NCBI RefSeq assembly: GCF_035593345.1
Contig: NZ_CP141606.1
Location: 4,833,842-4,897,841, forward strand
Direction: 5' to 3'
DNA length: 64,000 nt
From: Lelliottia sp. JS-SCA-14
Lineage (GTDB): Bacteria; Pseudomonadota; Gammaproteobacteria; Enterobacterales; Enterobacteriaceae
Shown: piece after piece, positions 1 to 8,822 of the stretch
Position numbering within the stretch: position 1 is the first letter of the stretch
Layout of the letters: every line of letters begins with the position of its first letter
Notes under the pieces: generated by a model
What the model saw: only the letters and a program-made list of their open reading frames with translations
What the model was told of the DNA's origin: nothing
Databases searched by the model: none
Made by a program: the position numbers and the translations under genes

Positions 1-218
1 ATCGTCAAAAACCCTTTCGCGGATTTTTCATCACCCTTGAGCGCGGACTTCTGGTGAACGGGGAAGAGGTGCAACATCTGCTGATGGCCTGCGCCAGCAC
101 GGCGAACCGGCAGGAGCTGAAAATTTTTAGCTTTCTGGCCAGCCAACTGAACAGCCATTCGGCGGAGACGATTGAGAAAATCAGAGACTACGAGGGGTTT
201 GTGGCGTTACTGCGTTAA
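1..218 (+). CDS. C-terminal fragment of a PTS-EIIA-like regulator, probably FrvR
   Basis: The reading frame is open from the window edge (codons start at base 3) to TAA at 216-218, giving about 71 residues. The stretch VQHLLMACA followed by LKIFSFLASQL and a closing helix resembles the end of a fructose/mannitol-type EIIA domain as found at the C-terminus of PRD-containing transcription regulators. In E. coli the gene two positions beyond fdhD is frvR, a regulator of this type, so FrvR is the natural candidate. The identification rests on position and general fold resemblance; the N-terminal part, including any HTH or PRD domains, lies outside the window. Confidence 0.5.
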   Translation, partial: RQKPFRGFFITLERGLLVNGEEVQHLLMACASTANRQELKIFSFLASQLNSHSAETIEKIRDYEGFVALLR

Positions 219-262
219 GACCTGTCCCTGCTCCGAAGAGCAGGGGACAGTGGCGGCATGGC

Positions 263-475
263 TTATTTGTTCAGTTCAGCCGTCATGTGCACACGGTTAC
301 CGGTGAATGCCTGGGTAATAGTGTAAGACGATGCGCCAGCCTGCTGTGCCTGAGCGGCAATTTTCGCTTCTGCACCATCGATGGTAGAAGAGGTGGCGGT
401 CACGGTTTCAGCAGCGAAAGAACCGAAAGAAGCGGCCAGAGCGATAACTGCAACAAAAGTTTTGATGTTTTTCAT
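263..475 (-). CDS. small secreted DUF1471 (YhcN/BhsA-type) protein
   Basis: 70 residues. An N-terminal signal peptide is evident (MKN-K followed by a hydrophobic run ending ASFGSFAA), leaving a mature protein of about 49 residues. The mature part has the DUF1471 pattern: an alternating beta start, an Ala/Gln-rich helix (AEAKIAAQAQQAGAS) and a closing strand ending HMTAELNK. Members such as BhsA, McbA and YahO are periplasmic or outer-surface stress proteins; the molecular function is generally unknown. It stands alone between the frvR-like gene and fdhD, where E. coli has yiiG. A T-rich spacer (476-587) separates it from fdhD. Which DUF1471 paralogue it is cannot be decided here. Confidence 0.8.
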   Translation of the reverse strand: MKNIKTFVAVIALAASFGSFAAETVTATSSTIDGAEAKIAAQAQQAGASSYTITQAFTGNRVHMTAELNK

Positions 476-587
476 GATGTAAATCCTTCATTTGGTTGTT
501 TAGATAAGGCGTTGTGCCTTGATGTGATAATAATAGGCCTCATCATCAACAACGAAAAGCGGAAGGATTTGCTAAAGTCTTTCAAAT

Positions 588-1424
588 TTACTGATTAATA
601 ATTAAGCGCTGCGGATGGGTGTAGATGGTGACGCGTCCCGGCTTGCAGAACCCCACCAGCGTCAGATTGCAGCGCTGGGCCACTTCCACCGCGAGGGTGG
701 TCGCCGCCGAGACGGCAAACAGGATTTCGACGCCGCACATGGCCGCCTTTTGCACCATCTCATAGCTCGCCCGGCTGGAGACCAGCGCCGCGCCCTGCTG
801 CCAGGCTTCACTCTCTCCGGCGCGACGCCCGAGCAGTTTATCCAGCGCAACGTGACGACCCACATCTTCATGACCGCCCGCAATTTCTCCCGATGGCAGG
901 ACCCACGCCGCCGCGTGCGTGCAGCCGCTCAGCTGGCCGATCGGCTGCACGTCGTTGAGATGCTCAAGGGCGCGATCGAGGTGTTTGAGATTGAAAGTTT
1001 GGGTGAACGGCAGCGGGACAATCGGCTTGCCGATATCGTTGAGTTGCTCGACGCCGCACACGCCGCAGCCGGTGCGCCCGGCCAGCGCGCGACGGCGCTC
1101 TTTGAGGCCCATAAAGCGGCGGCTGGAGAGCTCGATTTGCACTTCCAGACCGTTGCAGACCTTCACCACCTCCATGCCGTAGATCTCCTGCGGGCGCTCG
1201 ATAATGCCCTCGGAGAGCGAAAAACCGATCGCAAACAGCTCGAGATCTTTCGGCGAGGCCATCATCACCACGTGGGAGATACCGTTGTAGACCAGGGCAA
1301 CAGGCACCTCTTCCGCCAGAAAATCGGGGACGCCGTGGGTAATGTGAGGGGGTCTGTGTACCACCTGCTCCACAACGCCGACGGGCAGTGGAGACGAATG
1401 GGTATCACGATTCTGTTTTGACAC
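588..1424 (-). CDS. fdhD: FdhD, sulfurtransferase for formate dehydrogenase maturation
   Basis: FdhD transfers sulfur from IscS to the molybdenum cofactor and is required for active formate dehydrogenases; it acts in the cytoplasm. The sequence shows the family's CGVC motif (residues 120-123 from the chosen start), the [12 protein letters not shown] segment and the C-terminal GFCKPGR motif. I chose the GTG at 1424 (begins MSKQNRD), which has AGGAA about nine bases upstream and gives 278 residues, close to the E. coli length. An ATG at 1448 would add eight residues (MWLLRNTV) but has no better ribosome site. The gene is divergent from fdoG, the enzyme it matures, across a 388-base spacer. Confidence 0.95.
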   Translation of the reverse strand: MSKQNRDTHSSPLPVGVVEQVVHRPPHITHGVPDFLAEEVPVALVYNGISHVVMMASPKDLELFAIGFSLSEGIIERPQEIYGMEVVKVCNGLEVQIELSSRRFMGLKERRRALAGRTGCGVCGVEQLNDIGKPIVPLPFTQTFNLKHLDRALEHLNDVQPIGQLSGCTHAAAWVLPSGEIAGGHEDVGRHVALDKLLGRRAGESEAWQQGAALVSSRASYEMVQKAAMCGVEILFAVSAATTLAVEVAQRCNLTLVGFCKPGRVTIYTHPQRLIINQ

Positions 1425-1597
1425 AACGGTATTCCTGAGCAACCACAAAGGTGAGCCTGCTATTGCATCACAAACCGCAGGCCTTGCGCATAGTATGGAT
1501 CAACTTTTCGGCAGCCATACTCATCAAGTTTACCTACTCATTTGGGAGTGGCACAACCGAAGCGCTGATACAGCTCTTTAACAAGCCAGGGCTGAAT

Positions 1598-1613
1598 TGT
1601 GATCAATATCACA
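1598..1613. promoter_or_regulatory. CRP-like site in the fdhD-fdoG divergent region
   Basis: TGTGATCAATATCACA matches the CRP consensus TGTGA-N6-TCACA exactly in both half-sites. It also resembles an FNR site (TTGAT-N4-ATCAA), but the outer bases are G/C as expected for CRP. It lies 174 bases from the chosen fdhD start and 199 from the fdoG start, so it could serve either. The rest of 1425-1812 is AT-rich and holds no other gene; exact promoters could not be assigned. Confidence 0.6.
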
Positions 1614-1812
1614 CTTTATAATCATCAGAGTGATAATACGTTCACTTTGTATTAACCCCACCGGAACAGGCTTACCGACATTGTGGTATTCTCAAATCAT
1701 ATCCCTCGTGGAATTGAGGGAATACATCAAATTTTGAGCGTTATGGTTGTTTTGCAATCATGCGCGAAAACAAAAATGAGCATTGTCAGAAAGAACAAAA
1801 AAGGAGTGACCC

Positions 1813-4800
1813 ATGCAGGTCAGCAGAAGGCAGTTCTTTAAGATCTGCGCTGGCGGTATGGCAGGCACAACGGCAGCGGCGCTGGGCTTTGCCCCTGGTG
1901 TAGCGCTGGCGGAGACGCGGCAGTACAAACTGCTGCGCACCCGCGAAACCCGTAATACCTGTACGTACTGCTCTGTCGGTTGTGGGCTGTTAATGTATAG
2001 CCTCGGCGACGGCGCGAAAAACGCGAAAGCTTCCATCTTCCATATCGAAGGTGACCCGGACCATCCGGTCAACCGTGGTGCGCTGTGCCCGAAAGGGGCC
2101 GGTCTGGTGGACTTCATCCACTCCGAAAGCCGCCTGAAATTCCCCGAATATCGCGCCCCAGGCTCCGATAAATGGCAGCAAATCAGCTGGGAAACGGCGT
2201 TCGACCGTATCGCCAAACTGATGAAAGAAGACCGTGATGCGAACTTTGTCGCGCAGAATGCCGACGGCGTCACCGTTAACCGCTGGCTCTCCACCGGCAT
2301 GCTCTGTGCCTCTGCATCCAGCAATGAAACCGGGTATTTAACCCAGAAATTTACGCGCGCACTCGGTATGCTCGCGGTCGACAACCAGGCGCGTGTCTGA
2401 CACGGACCAACGGTAGCAAGTCTTGCTCCAACATTTGGTCGCGGTGCGATGACCAACCACTGGGTCGACATCAAAAACGCTAACCTCATCGTCGTGATGG
2501 GTGGAAACGCGGCAGAAGCGCATCCAGTCGGGTTCCGCTGGGCGATGGAAGCCAAAATCCACAATGGCGCGAAACTGATTGTGATCGATCCCCGCTTCAC
2601 GCGTACGGCGTCAGTGGCGGATTTCTACACCCCTATTCGTTCAGGTACTGACATTACTTTCCTGTCAGGCGTTCTGCTGTACCTGATGACCAACGAAAAA
2701 TATAACCGTGAATATACCGAGGCTTACACCAACGCCAGCCTGATTGTGCGTGAGGATTACGGCTTCGAAGACGGTCTGTTCAGCGGTTATGACGCCCAAA
2801 AACGCAAATACGATAAAACCAGCTGGAACTACGAGCTGGACGAAAACGGCTTTGCGAAACGCGATACCACCCTCGCCCACCCTCGCTGCGTGTGGAACCT
2901 GCTGAAAACGCACGTTTCCCGCTATACGCCGGAGGTGGTCGAAAACATCTGCGGCACGCCGAAAGCCGACTTCCTGAAAGTCTGCGAGTACATCGCCGAA
3001 ACCAGCGCCCACGATAAAACCGCGTCGTTCCTCTACGCGCTGGGCTGGACGCAGCACTCCATCGGCGCGCAGAACATCCGCACCATGGCGATGGTTCAGC
3101 TGCTGCTCGGCAATATGGGGATGGCAGGCGGCGGCGTGAACGCCCTGCGCGGTCACTCCAACATTCAGGGCCTGACCGATCTCGGCCTGCTGTCGCAGAG
3201 CCTGCCGGGCTACATGACGCTGCCGAGCGAAAAACAGACCGACATCCAGACCTACCTGACCGCCAACACGCCGAAACCGCTGCTGGAAGGCCAGGTGAAC
3301 TACTGGGGCAACTACCCGAAATTCTTCGTCTCGATGATGAAAGCCTTCTACGGCGATAAAGCGACGGCGGAAAACAGCTGGGGCTTTGACTGGCTGCCGA
3401 AGTGGGACAAGGGTTACGACGTTCTGCAGTATTTCGAGATGATGCACCAGGGCAAAGTGAACGGCTATCTGTGCCAGGGCTTTAACCCAGTCGCCTCGTT
3501 CCCGAATAAAAACAAGGTGGTGGAGTCCCTGTCGAAACTGAAATTCCTGGTGACGATTGACCCGCTCAACACCGAAACGTCCACGTTCTGGCAGAACCAC
3601 GGCGAATCGAACGACGTCGATCCGTCGAAAATTCAGACCGAAGTGTTCCGCCTGCCATCCACCTGCTTCGCAGAAGAGAACGGCTCGATCGTTAACTCCG
3701 GTCGCTGGTTGCAGTGGCACTGGAAAGGCGCGGACGCCCCGGGCATCGCCCTGAACGACGGCGAGATCCTGGCCGGTATCTTCCTGCGCCTGCGCAAGAT
3801 GTATGCGGCAGAGGGCGGGGCGAATCCGGAGCAGGTTCTGAACATGACCTGGAACTATTCGACGCCTGACAATCCCGCCCCTGAAGAGGTGGCGATGGAG
3901 AGCAACGGTAAAGCGCTGGCGGATGTGATTGATCCGGCTACCGGCACCGTGCTGGCGAAGAAAGGCGATCAGCTGAGCACCTTTGCGCATCTGCGTGATG
4001 ACGGGTCCACCGCCAGCGGCTGCTGGATTTTCGCCGGAAGCTGGACGCCGAAAGGCAACCAGATGGCGAACCGCGATAACGCCGATCCGTCGGGCCTCGG
4101 CAATACCCTGGGCTGGGCATGGGCGTGGCCGTTGAACCGCCGCATTCTCTATAACCGTGCTTCCGCTGACCCGCAGGGTAAACCCTGGGATCCGAAGCGC
4201 CAGCTCCTGAAGTGGGACGGCGCGAAATGGGGCGGTGTGGATATTCCGGACTACAGCGCAGCCGCACCGGGCAGCGACGTCGGGCCGTTTATCATGCAGC
4301 CAGAAGGTATGGGCCGCCTGTTTGCCATCGATAAAATGGCAGAAGGACCGTTCCCGGAACACTACGAACCGTTTGAAACGCCGCTGGGGACCAACCCGCT
4401 GCACCCGAACGTGATCTCCAACCCGGCTGCCCGTATCTTCAAAGGCGATTTTGAAGCGCTGGGCAAAAAAGATAAGTTCCCGTACGTCGGCACCACGTAC
4501 CGTCTGACCGAGCATTTCCACTACTGGACCAAACACGCGCTGCTTAACGCCATCGCGCAGCCGGAACAGTTTGTGGAGATCGGTGAGAAGCTGGCGAATA
4601 AGCTCGGCATCGCGCACGGCGATACGGTGAAAGTCTCCTCCAATCGTGGCTACATCAAGGCCAAGGCGGTGGTGACCAAACGTATTCGCACGCTGAATGT
4701 ACATGGGCAAGAGGTGGATACCATCGGCATCCCGATTCACTGGGGTTACGAGGGCGTGGCGAAGAAAGGTTTTATCGCCAACACCCTGACGCCGTTCGTC

Positions 4801-4863
4801 GGTGATGCGAACACGCAGACGCCGGAGTTCAAAGCCTTCCTTGTGAACGTGGAAAAGGTGTAA
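1813..4863 (+). CDS. fdoG: FdoG, selenocysteine formate dehydrogenase-O large subunit
   Basis: Catalytic subunit of the periplasm-facing respiratory formate dehydrogenase FDH-O, which oxidises formate and passes electrons through FdoH and FdoI to quinone. The frame is read through an in-frame TGA at 2398-2400 (residue 196, selenocysteine), giving 1016 residues, the E. coli length. A twin-arginine signal (SRRQFF, residues 4-9) precedes a hydrophobic segment ending ALA. Cys50, Cys53, Cys57 and Cys92 fit the [4Fe-4S] site; downstream is the molybdopterin-guanine-dinucleotide-binding body. The TGA is followed at once by HGPT and a SECIS hairpin, so this is not a broken gene. ATG follows GGAG within AAAGGAGTGACCC. 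First gene of fdoG-fdoH-fdoI-fdhE. Confidence 0.98.
2398..2440 (+). promoter_or_regulatory. bacterial SECIS element with its UGA selenocysteine codon
   Basis: Directly after TGA (2398-2400) an outer stem pairs GACCAA (2405-2410) with TTGGTC (2435-2440), and an apical stem pairs AGCAA (2415-2419) with TTGCT (2423-2427) around a GTC loop. This is the layout of E. coli fdnG/fdoG/fdhF SECIS elements, where the apical G-U bases contact SelB. It recodes UGA as selenocysteine. The genes for SelA, SelB, SelC and SelD are not in this window. Confidence 0.93.
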
Positions 4864-4875
4864 CGGAGACGACTT

Positions 4876-5778
4876 ATGGCTTATCAATCGCAAGACATCA
4901 TTCGTCGTTCCGCGACTAACGGTCTCACGCCCGCGCCTCAGGCGCGGGACCACCAGCAGGAAGTGGCGAAGCTCATCGACGTTACCACCTGTATCGGCTG
5001 CAAAGCTTGTCAGGTGGCGTGTTCGGAGTGGAACGATCTCCGTGACGAAGTCGGTCATAACGTCGGGGTGTACGACAACCCCGCCGATTTGACCGCCAAG
5101 TCCTGGACGGTGATGCGTTTCTCGGAAGTGGAACAGAACGACAAACTGGAGTGGCTGATCCGCAAGGATGGCTGCATGCACTGCGCCGATCCGGGCTGCC
5201 TGAAGGCGTGTCCGTCAGAAGGGGCTATCATTCAGTATGCCAATGGCATCGTCGACTTCCAGTCTGAGCAGTGCATCGGCTGCGGCTACTGCATTGCGGG
5301 CTGTCCGTTCAACGTGCCGCGACTGAACCCGGAAGACAACCGCGTCTACAAATGTACGCTGTGCGTCGACCGCGTGAACGTCGGCCAGGAACCGGCCTGC
5401 GTGAAAACTTGCCCGACGGGTGCTATCCACTTTGGCTCCAAAGAGGATATGAAAACCCTGGCGGGCGATCGCGTGTCCGAGCTGAAAACCCGTGGTTACG
5501 ACAACGCCGGTCTGTACGACCCGGCGGGCGTTGGCGGTACGCACGTGATGTATGTGCTGCACCATGCCGACAAGCCGAATCTGTATCACGGCCTGCCGGA
5601 GAACCCGGAAATCAGCGCCACGGTGAAATTCTGGAAAGGTATCTGGAAACCGCTGGCCGCCGTTGGCTTTGCCGCGACCTTTGCCGCCAGTATCTTCCAC
5701 TACGTCGGCGTCGGTCCGAACCGCGCGGAAGAGGAAGACGACAATCTGCATGAAGAGAAAGACGAGGTGCGCAAATGA
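4876..5778 (+). CDS. fdoH: FdoH, iron-sulfur subunit of formate dehydrogenase-O
   Basis: 300 residues. It carries electrons from FdoG to the cytochrome subunit. Four ferredoxin-type cysteine clusters are visible: [11 protein letters not shown] (from residue 39), [13 protein letters not shown] (from 100), [11 protein letters not shown] (from 133) and CTLC...CVKTC (from 160). A single hydrophobic helix near residues 258-280 anchors it in the membrane and is followed by a highly charged Glu/Asp-rich tail. It starts 12 bases after fdoG and overlaps fdoI by four bases (ATGA), which indicates one operon with translational coupling. Confidence 0.97.
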   Translation: MAYQSQDIIRRSATNGLTPAPQARDHQQEVAKLIDVTTCIGCKACQVACSEWNDLRDEVGHNVGVYDNPADLTAKSWTVMRFSEVEQNDKLEWLIRKDGCMHCADPGCLKACPSEGAIIQYANGIVDFQSEQCIGCGYCIAGCPFNVPRLNPEDNRVYKCTLCVDRVNVGQEPACVKTCPTGAIHFGSKEDMKTLAGDRVSELKTRGYDNAGLYDPAGVGGTHVMYVLHHADKPNLYHGLPENPEISATVKFWKGIWKPLAAVGFAATFAASIFHYVGVGPNRAEEEDDNLHEEKDEVRK

Positions 5779-6410
5779 AAAGACGTGACACCATCGTGCG
5801 CTACACGGCGCCGGAACGTATCAACCACTGGGTCACCGCCTTCTGCTTCATGCTGGCGGCGATAAGCGGGCTGGGGTTCTTCTTCCCCTCCTTCAACTGG
5901 CTGATGCAAATTATGGGCACTCCGCAGCTGGCGCGCATTCTGCACCCGTTTGTCGGCGTGATCATGTTTGCCTCGTTTATCATCATGTTTTTCCGCTACT
6001 GGCACCATAACCTAATCAATCGGGATGATATCTTTTGGGCGAAGAATATTCGTAAGATCGTCGTCAACGAGGAAGTGGGTGATACCGGGCGTTATAACTT
6101 CGGTCAGAAATGCGTATTCTGGGCGGCGATTATCTTCCTGGTCCTGTTGCTGGCAAGCGGCGTGATCATCTGGCGTCCGTATTTTGCGCCTGCTTTCTCA
6201 ATCCCGGTGATCCGGTTTGCGCTGATGCTGCATTCATTTGCCGCAGTAGCATTAATTGTGGTTATCATGGTGCATATCTACGCCGCCCTTTGGGTGAAAG
6301 GCACCATTACCGCGATGGTGGAAGGATGGGTAACCAGCACGTGGGCGAAGAAGCATCACCCGCGCTGGTACCGTGAGGTCCGCCAGAAACAGGAAAAGTC
6401 ATCTGAATGA
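5775..6410 (+). CDS. fdoI: FdoI, cytochrome b556 subunit of formate dehydrogenase-O
   Basis: 211 residues, the family's usual length. Four hydrophobic membrane helices are visible, with histidines in or near them (INHW near the N-terminus, LHPF, LHSF and MVHIYAALW) that fit the two b-haem ligands and quinone site known in the FdnI structure. It passes electrons from FdoH to the quinone pool. It overlaps fdoH and fdhE by four bases at each end. Confidence 0.97.
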   Translation: MKRRDTIVRYTAPERINHWVTAFCFMLAAISGLGFFFPSFNWLMQIMGTPQLARILHPFVGVIMFASFIIMFFRYWHHNLINRDDIFWAKNIRKIVVNEEVGDTGRYNFGQKCVFWAAIIFLVLLLASGVIIWRPYFAPAFSIPVIRFALMLHSFAAVALIVVIMVHIYAALWVKGTITAMVEGWVTSTWAKKHHPRWYREVRQKQEKSSE

Positions 6411-7336
6411 GTATTCGCATAATCCCGCAAGATGAGCTGGGTTCGAGCGAGAAACGCACGGCGGAGTATATTCCGCCGCTGTTATTCCCCAGACTCAAGA
6501 ACCTCTACAACCGCCGTGCAGAGCGTCTGCGCGAGCTGGCAGAGAACAATCCGCTCGGTGAGTTTCTGCGCTTTGCGGCGCTGATCGCCCATGCGCAGGA
6601 AGTGGTGCTGTACGACCATCCGCTGCAAATGGATCTCACCGCGCGTATCAAAGAAGCCAATGAACAGGGCAAGCCGCCGCTGGATATCCACGTCCTACCG
6701 CGCGACAAGCACTGGCAAAAGCTGCTGCACTCGCTGATTGCCGAGCTGAAGCCGGAGATGAGCGGCCCAGCGCTGGCGGTGATCGAGAATCTGGAAAAAG
6801 CCTCTGACCTTGAGCTGGAAGAGATGGCGAGCGCCCTGTTTGCCTCTGACTTTTCTCTGGTCAGCAGCGATAAAGCACCCTTTATCTGGGCCGCACTGTC
6901 GCTCTACTGGGCGCAGATGGCGAGCCTGATTCCGGGTAAAGCGCGTGCAGAATACGGCGAAGCCCGCCAGTTCTGCCCGGTGTGCGGCTCAATGCCGGTC
7001 ACCAGCATGGTGCAAATCGGCACCACGCAAGGTTTGCGCTATCTGCACTGCAACCTGTGTGAAACCGAGTGGCACGTAGTGCGCATCAAATGCAGCAACT
7101 GCGAGCAGACCCGCGATCTGAACTACTGGTCTCTCGAAGACGAGAATGCGGCCATCAAAGCGGAAAGCTGCGGCGACTGCGGGACTTACCTGAAAATTCT
7201 CTATCAGGAAAAAGACCCGAAAGTGGAAGCCGTCGCCGACGACCTCGCCACGCTGGTGCTGGACGCGCGCATGGAGCAAGAGGGCTTTGCCCGCAGCTCC
7301 ATCAACCCGTTCCTGTTCCCGGGTGAAGGGGAGTAG
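6407..7336 (+). CDS. fdhE: FdhE, formate dehydrogenase maturation chaperone
   Basis: 309 residues. FdhE is a cytoplasmic Tat proofreading chaperone required for assembly of the respiratory formate dehydrogenases. The C-terminal half shows the rubredoxin-like CxxC pairs typical of the family: CPVC, CNLC, CSNC and CGDC. The start overlaps the fdoI stop by four bases, making it the last gene of the operon. A REP-like palindrome follows the stop. Confidence 0.97.
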   Translation: MSIRIIPQDELGSSEKRTAEYIPPLLFPRLKNLYNRRAERLRELAENNPLGEFLRFAALIAHAQEVVLYDHPLQMDLTARIKEANEQGKPPLDIHVLPRDKHWQKLLHSLIAELKPEMSGPALAVIENLEKASDLELEEMASALFASDFSLVSSDKAPFIWAALSLYWAQMASLIPGKARAEYGEARQFCPVCGSMPVTSMVQIGTTQGLRYLHCNLCETEWHVVRIKCSNCEQTRDLNYWSLEDENAAIKAESCGDCGTYLKILYQEKDPKVEAVADDLATLVLDARMEQEGFARSSINPFLFPGEGE

Positions 7337-7350
7337 TTTTCTGTGATAGT

Positions 7351-7379
7351 GCCGGGCAGCGCTTGCTTGCCCGGCCTAC
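7351..7379. repeat. REP-type palindrome after fdhE
   Basis: GCCGGGCA (7351-7358) pairs with TGCCCGGC (7368-7375) and is followed by CTAC, the form of an enterobacterial REP element. It sits between the fdhE stop (7336) and the end of the converging toxin gene (7376), slightly overlapping the latter's last codons. It probably stabilises or terminates transcripts from both sides. Confidence 0.75.
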
Positions 7380-7747
7380 AGAACGTACGGCGTTTCTACT
7401 CCATTAATTCCGGCAAAATCTTTCGTGTTGCGCGTGATCAGCTGGCAATTTCTGACCTGAGCGCTGGCCAGGATAATGGCATCCGGTAGCTTCATCCCGA
7501 ACTCTGCACGCAGTAAGACACTCCGCTCCGCCACATCCCGCGAGACATCAATCACTTCAAACGCACCCAGCACCGCTGCGGTTTTGGCTTCCTGATGATA
7601 TTTTCGTGCACCGACCATCACCTCCATCCAGGTGATCATACTGATAGCTCGGTGAGCCGCCCCATTTTCAATGGCATCCGCAGCCTCAACCTTATTGTTC
7701 AGGAGATCGATCAGAATATTGGTATCGAAAACCGCCATACGCTCCAT
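7376..7747 (-). CDS. PIN-domain (VapC-like) toxin
   Basis: 123 residues with the conserved acidic PIN residues in order: FDTNIL near the N-terminus, TWMEV in the middle, and LPDAIILASA followed by ITRNTKDF. PIN toxins of this type are Mg-dependent RNases, and VapC members often cut tRNA. It starts three bases after the stop of the upstream RHH antitoxin, with GAGGAG nine bases before the ATG, so the two are co-translated. The target RNA cannot be told. It converges on fdhE. Confidence 0.88.
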   Translation of the reverse strand: MERMAVFDTNILIDLLNNKVEAADAIENGAAHRAISMITWMEVMVGARKYHQEAKTAAVLGAFEVIDVSRDVAERSVLLRAEFGMKLPDAIILASAQVRNCQLITRNTKDFAGINGVETPYVL

Positions 7748-7750
7748 GCC

Positions 7751-7993
7751 TTACCACTCCTCACGCAGCTTACGCTCATACTCAAGGCCATCTTCCTGGC
7801 TATCGCCCCATAACCCTAACGCCTCCCGAATCACCGATGAACTTTGCCTGTCGAGATACTGCTCTACCGCTTCTCGTAGCAATTCGGCGCGCGGCTTATT
7901 TCGCAGCTGCTTGAGATCATCAAGCCGCTGAAGGACATCGTCTGACAAATCGAGGAGTATTCTGCCCATATCCATTCCAGCCATTATGCTCAT
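7751..7993 (-). CDS. ribbon-helix-helix antitoxin of the PIN toxin
   Basis: 80 residues from the ATG at 7993, chosen because CGGAG lies just upstream; an upstream in-frame extension to 8029 has no good ribosome site. The N-terminal strand (GRILLDLS), following helix and [13 protein letters not shown] segment have the look of a CopG/RHH DNA-binding antitoxin; the acidic/basic C-terminus ([10 protein letters not shown]) would wrap the toxin. The segment resembles my recollection of E. coli YiiE, which sits at the same chromosomal place without an obvious toxin. Confidence 0.82.
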   Translation of the reverse strand: MSIMAGMDMGRILLDLSDDVLQRLDDLKQLRNKPRAELLREAVEQYLDRQSSSVIREALGLWGDSQEDGLEYERKLREEW

Positions 7994-8010
7994 ATATACT
8001 CCGAGTATAT
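7994..8010. promoter_or_regulatory. palindrome abutting the RHH antitoxin start, likely autoregulatory operator
   Basis: ATATACTC (7994-8001), one central base, then GAGTATAT (8003-8010): a perfect 8-bp inverted repeat. It touches the antitoxin start codon and contains its ribosome-binding site. RHH antitoxins usually repress their own operon by binding such repeats. Binding here would block transcription, and a hairpin in the mRNA could mask the ribosome site. Confidence 0.6.
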
Positions 8011-8192
8011 CATCGTGGTTATTTTGCAAACAAAATACACATCGAAAATGGGGTTTTAAAGCTCAATTTTGCAGCTGCGATCGTTTTTGCGAGCCTCTTT
8101 CCAGATTTTCAATCCCCTTAAAATCGTTCGTTTTCATCTGGTAAAAACCAGGTTATAACGCTGTGTATTCATACAGCCTTCAGGGAAGAATA

Positions 8193-8270
8193 ATGATGAC
8201 CGATTGTGTTCCCACGAATCGCGCGCTAAGGGTATTCCAGCCTGACGATGCCGGTGCTATCTTGTGTTGA
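8193..8270 (+). CDS. possible 25-codon leader ORF before parD
   Basis: ATGATG at 8193 follows AGGGAAGAAT and opens a 25-codon frame ending TGA at 8268-8270, inside the putative parD operator. It could be a leader peptide, the stub of a displaced gene, or chance. An inverted repeat CTGGT-aaaa-ACCAG lies upstream near 8138-8151. I do not recognise the peptide. The remainder of 8011-8294 shows no other gene. Confidence 0.2.
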   Translation: MMTDCVPTNRALRVFQPDDAGAILC

Positions 8271-8281
8271 TAGATAACACA
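8263..8281. promoter_or_regulatory. inverted repeat upstream of parD, likely ParD operator
   Basis: TGTGTT (8263-8268), seven-base spacer, AACACA (8276-8281), ending 13 bases before the parD ATG and just ahead of AGAAGGA. Its placement fits autorepression of a parDE operon by the ParD RHH dimer. Assignment is by position and symmetry only. Confidence 0.5.
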
Positions 8282-8294
8282 GAAGGATATCACT

Positions 8295-8537
8295 ATGCCC
8301 AGAACCACAAGTATCACCATCGGTGAACACCTCGATCGCTTTATTAGTGAAATGATAGAAAGTGGGCGCTACGGCTCAACCAGTGAAGTCGTTCGCTCTG
8401 CTCTGCGTTTACTGGAAGAACAAGAGTTACGAACCGGCAAGCTTCGCGAAGCACTTGAAGAAGGGCTTCGCAGTGGTGAAAGCTCACTGTCATTACAAGA
8501 AATCGCGGCAAGGAAGAAACGCCATTTAAATGTATAA
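8295..8537 (+). CDS. ParD-type antitoxin
   Basis: 80 residues. The N-terminus TTSITIGEHLDRFISEMIESGRYG and STSEVVRSALRLLEEQE match the ribbon-helix-helix ParD/CC2985 family: a DNA-binding strand, the GRYGSxSEVVR motif and the long helix. The C-terminal part (LREALEEGLRSGES) is the toxin-binding region. AGAAGGA precedes the ATG. It overlaps the ParE gene by eight bases. A type II antitoxin that neutralises ParE and represses the operon. Confidence 0.9.
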   Translation: MPRTTSITIGEHLDRFISEMIESGRYGSTSEVVRSALRLLEEQELRTGKLREALEEGLRSGESSLSLQEIAARKKRHLNV

Positions 8538-8817
8538 ACTTTCAAACCTGGCAGCGGATGACTTCGGCGCTGTATATGAATATACGTGGAGGAAATTCGG
8601 CCCAGGGCAGGCTGATAAATATACTGACGAGTTGGATTTATTTCTCAGGTTACTGTCGGCCAATCCACAGATGGGTCGGGACTGCTCAAATCTCATAGAA
8701 GGGGTTCGACGCCATGATCATCGCCATCACAGCGTTTTCTATCAGCCATCGGATGACGGTATTTTTGTCATCCGTATCTTGCATCAGCAGATGAACCCCT
8801 TACTCCATCTGAAATAG
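8530..8817 (+). CDS. ParE/RelE-superfamily toxin
   Basis: 95 residues of the ParE fold: N-terminal LSNLAADDFGAVYEYTWRKFG, a middle NPQMGRD segment and a C-terminal FYQPSDDGIFVIRILHQQM strand pair. ParE toxins usually inhibit DNA gyrase, unlike the mRNA-cutting RelE branch. The frame overlaps the ParD stop by eight bases, so translation is coupled. It converges on fabY five bases further on, with no terminator visible between them. Confidence 0.88.
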   Translation: MYKLSNLAADDFGAVYEYTWRKFGPGQADKYTDELDLFLRLLSANPQMGRDCSNLIEGVRRHDHRHHSVFYQPSDDGIFVIRILHQQMNPLLHLK

Positions 8818-8822
8818 AAGGA

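Noticed and set aside
1598..1613. FNR site instead of CRP site upstream of fdoG
   Set aside because: Spacing fits both, but the half-sites are TGTGA/TCACA, not TTGAT/ATCAA, and FDH-O is not an anaerobically induced enzyme in E. coli.
2398..2400. TGA in fdoG as a nonsense mutation or pseudogene
   Set aside because: Codon 196 is the selenocysteine position of the family and is followed by a SECIS hairpin.
2665..5181. 838-codon open frame on the - strand across fdoG and fdoH
   Set aside because: It mirrors two strongly supported genes; high-GC codon bias leaves the opposite frame free of stops. The protein has no recognisable domain and runs across the fdoG-fdoH boundary.
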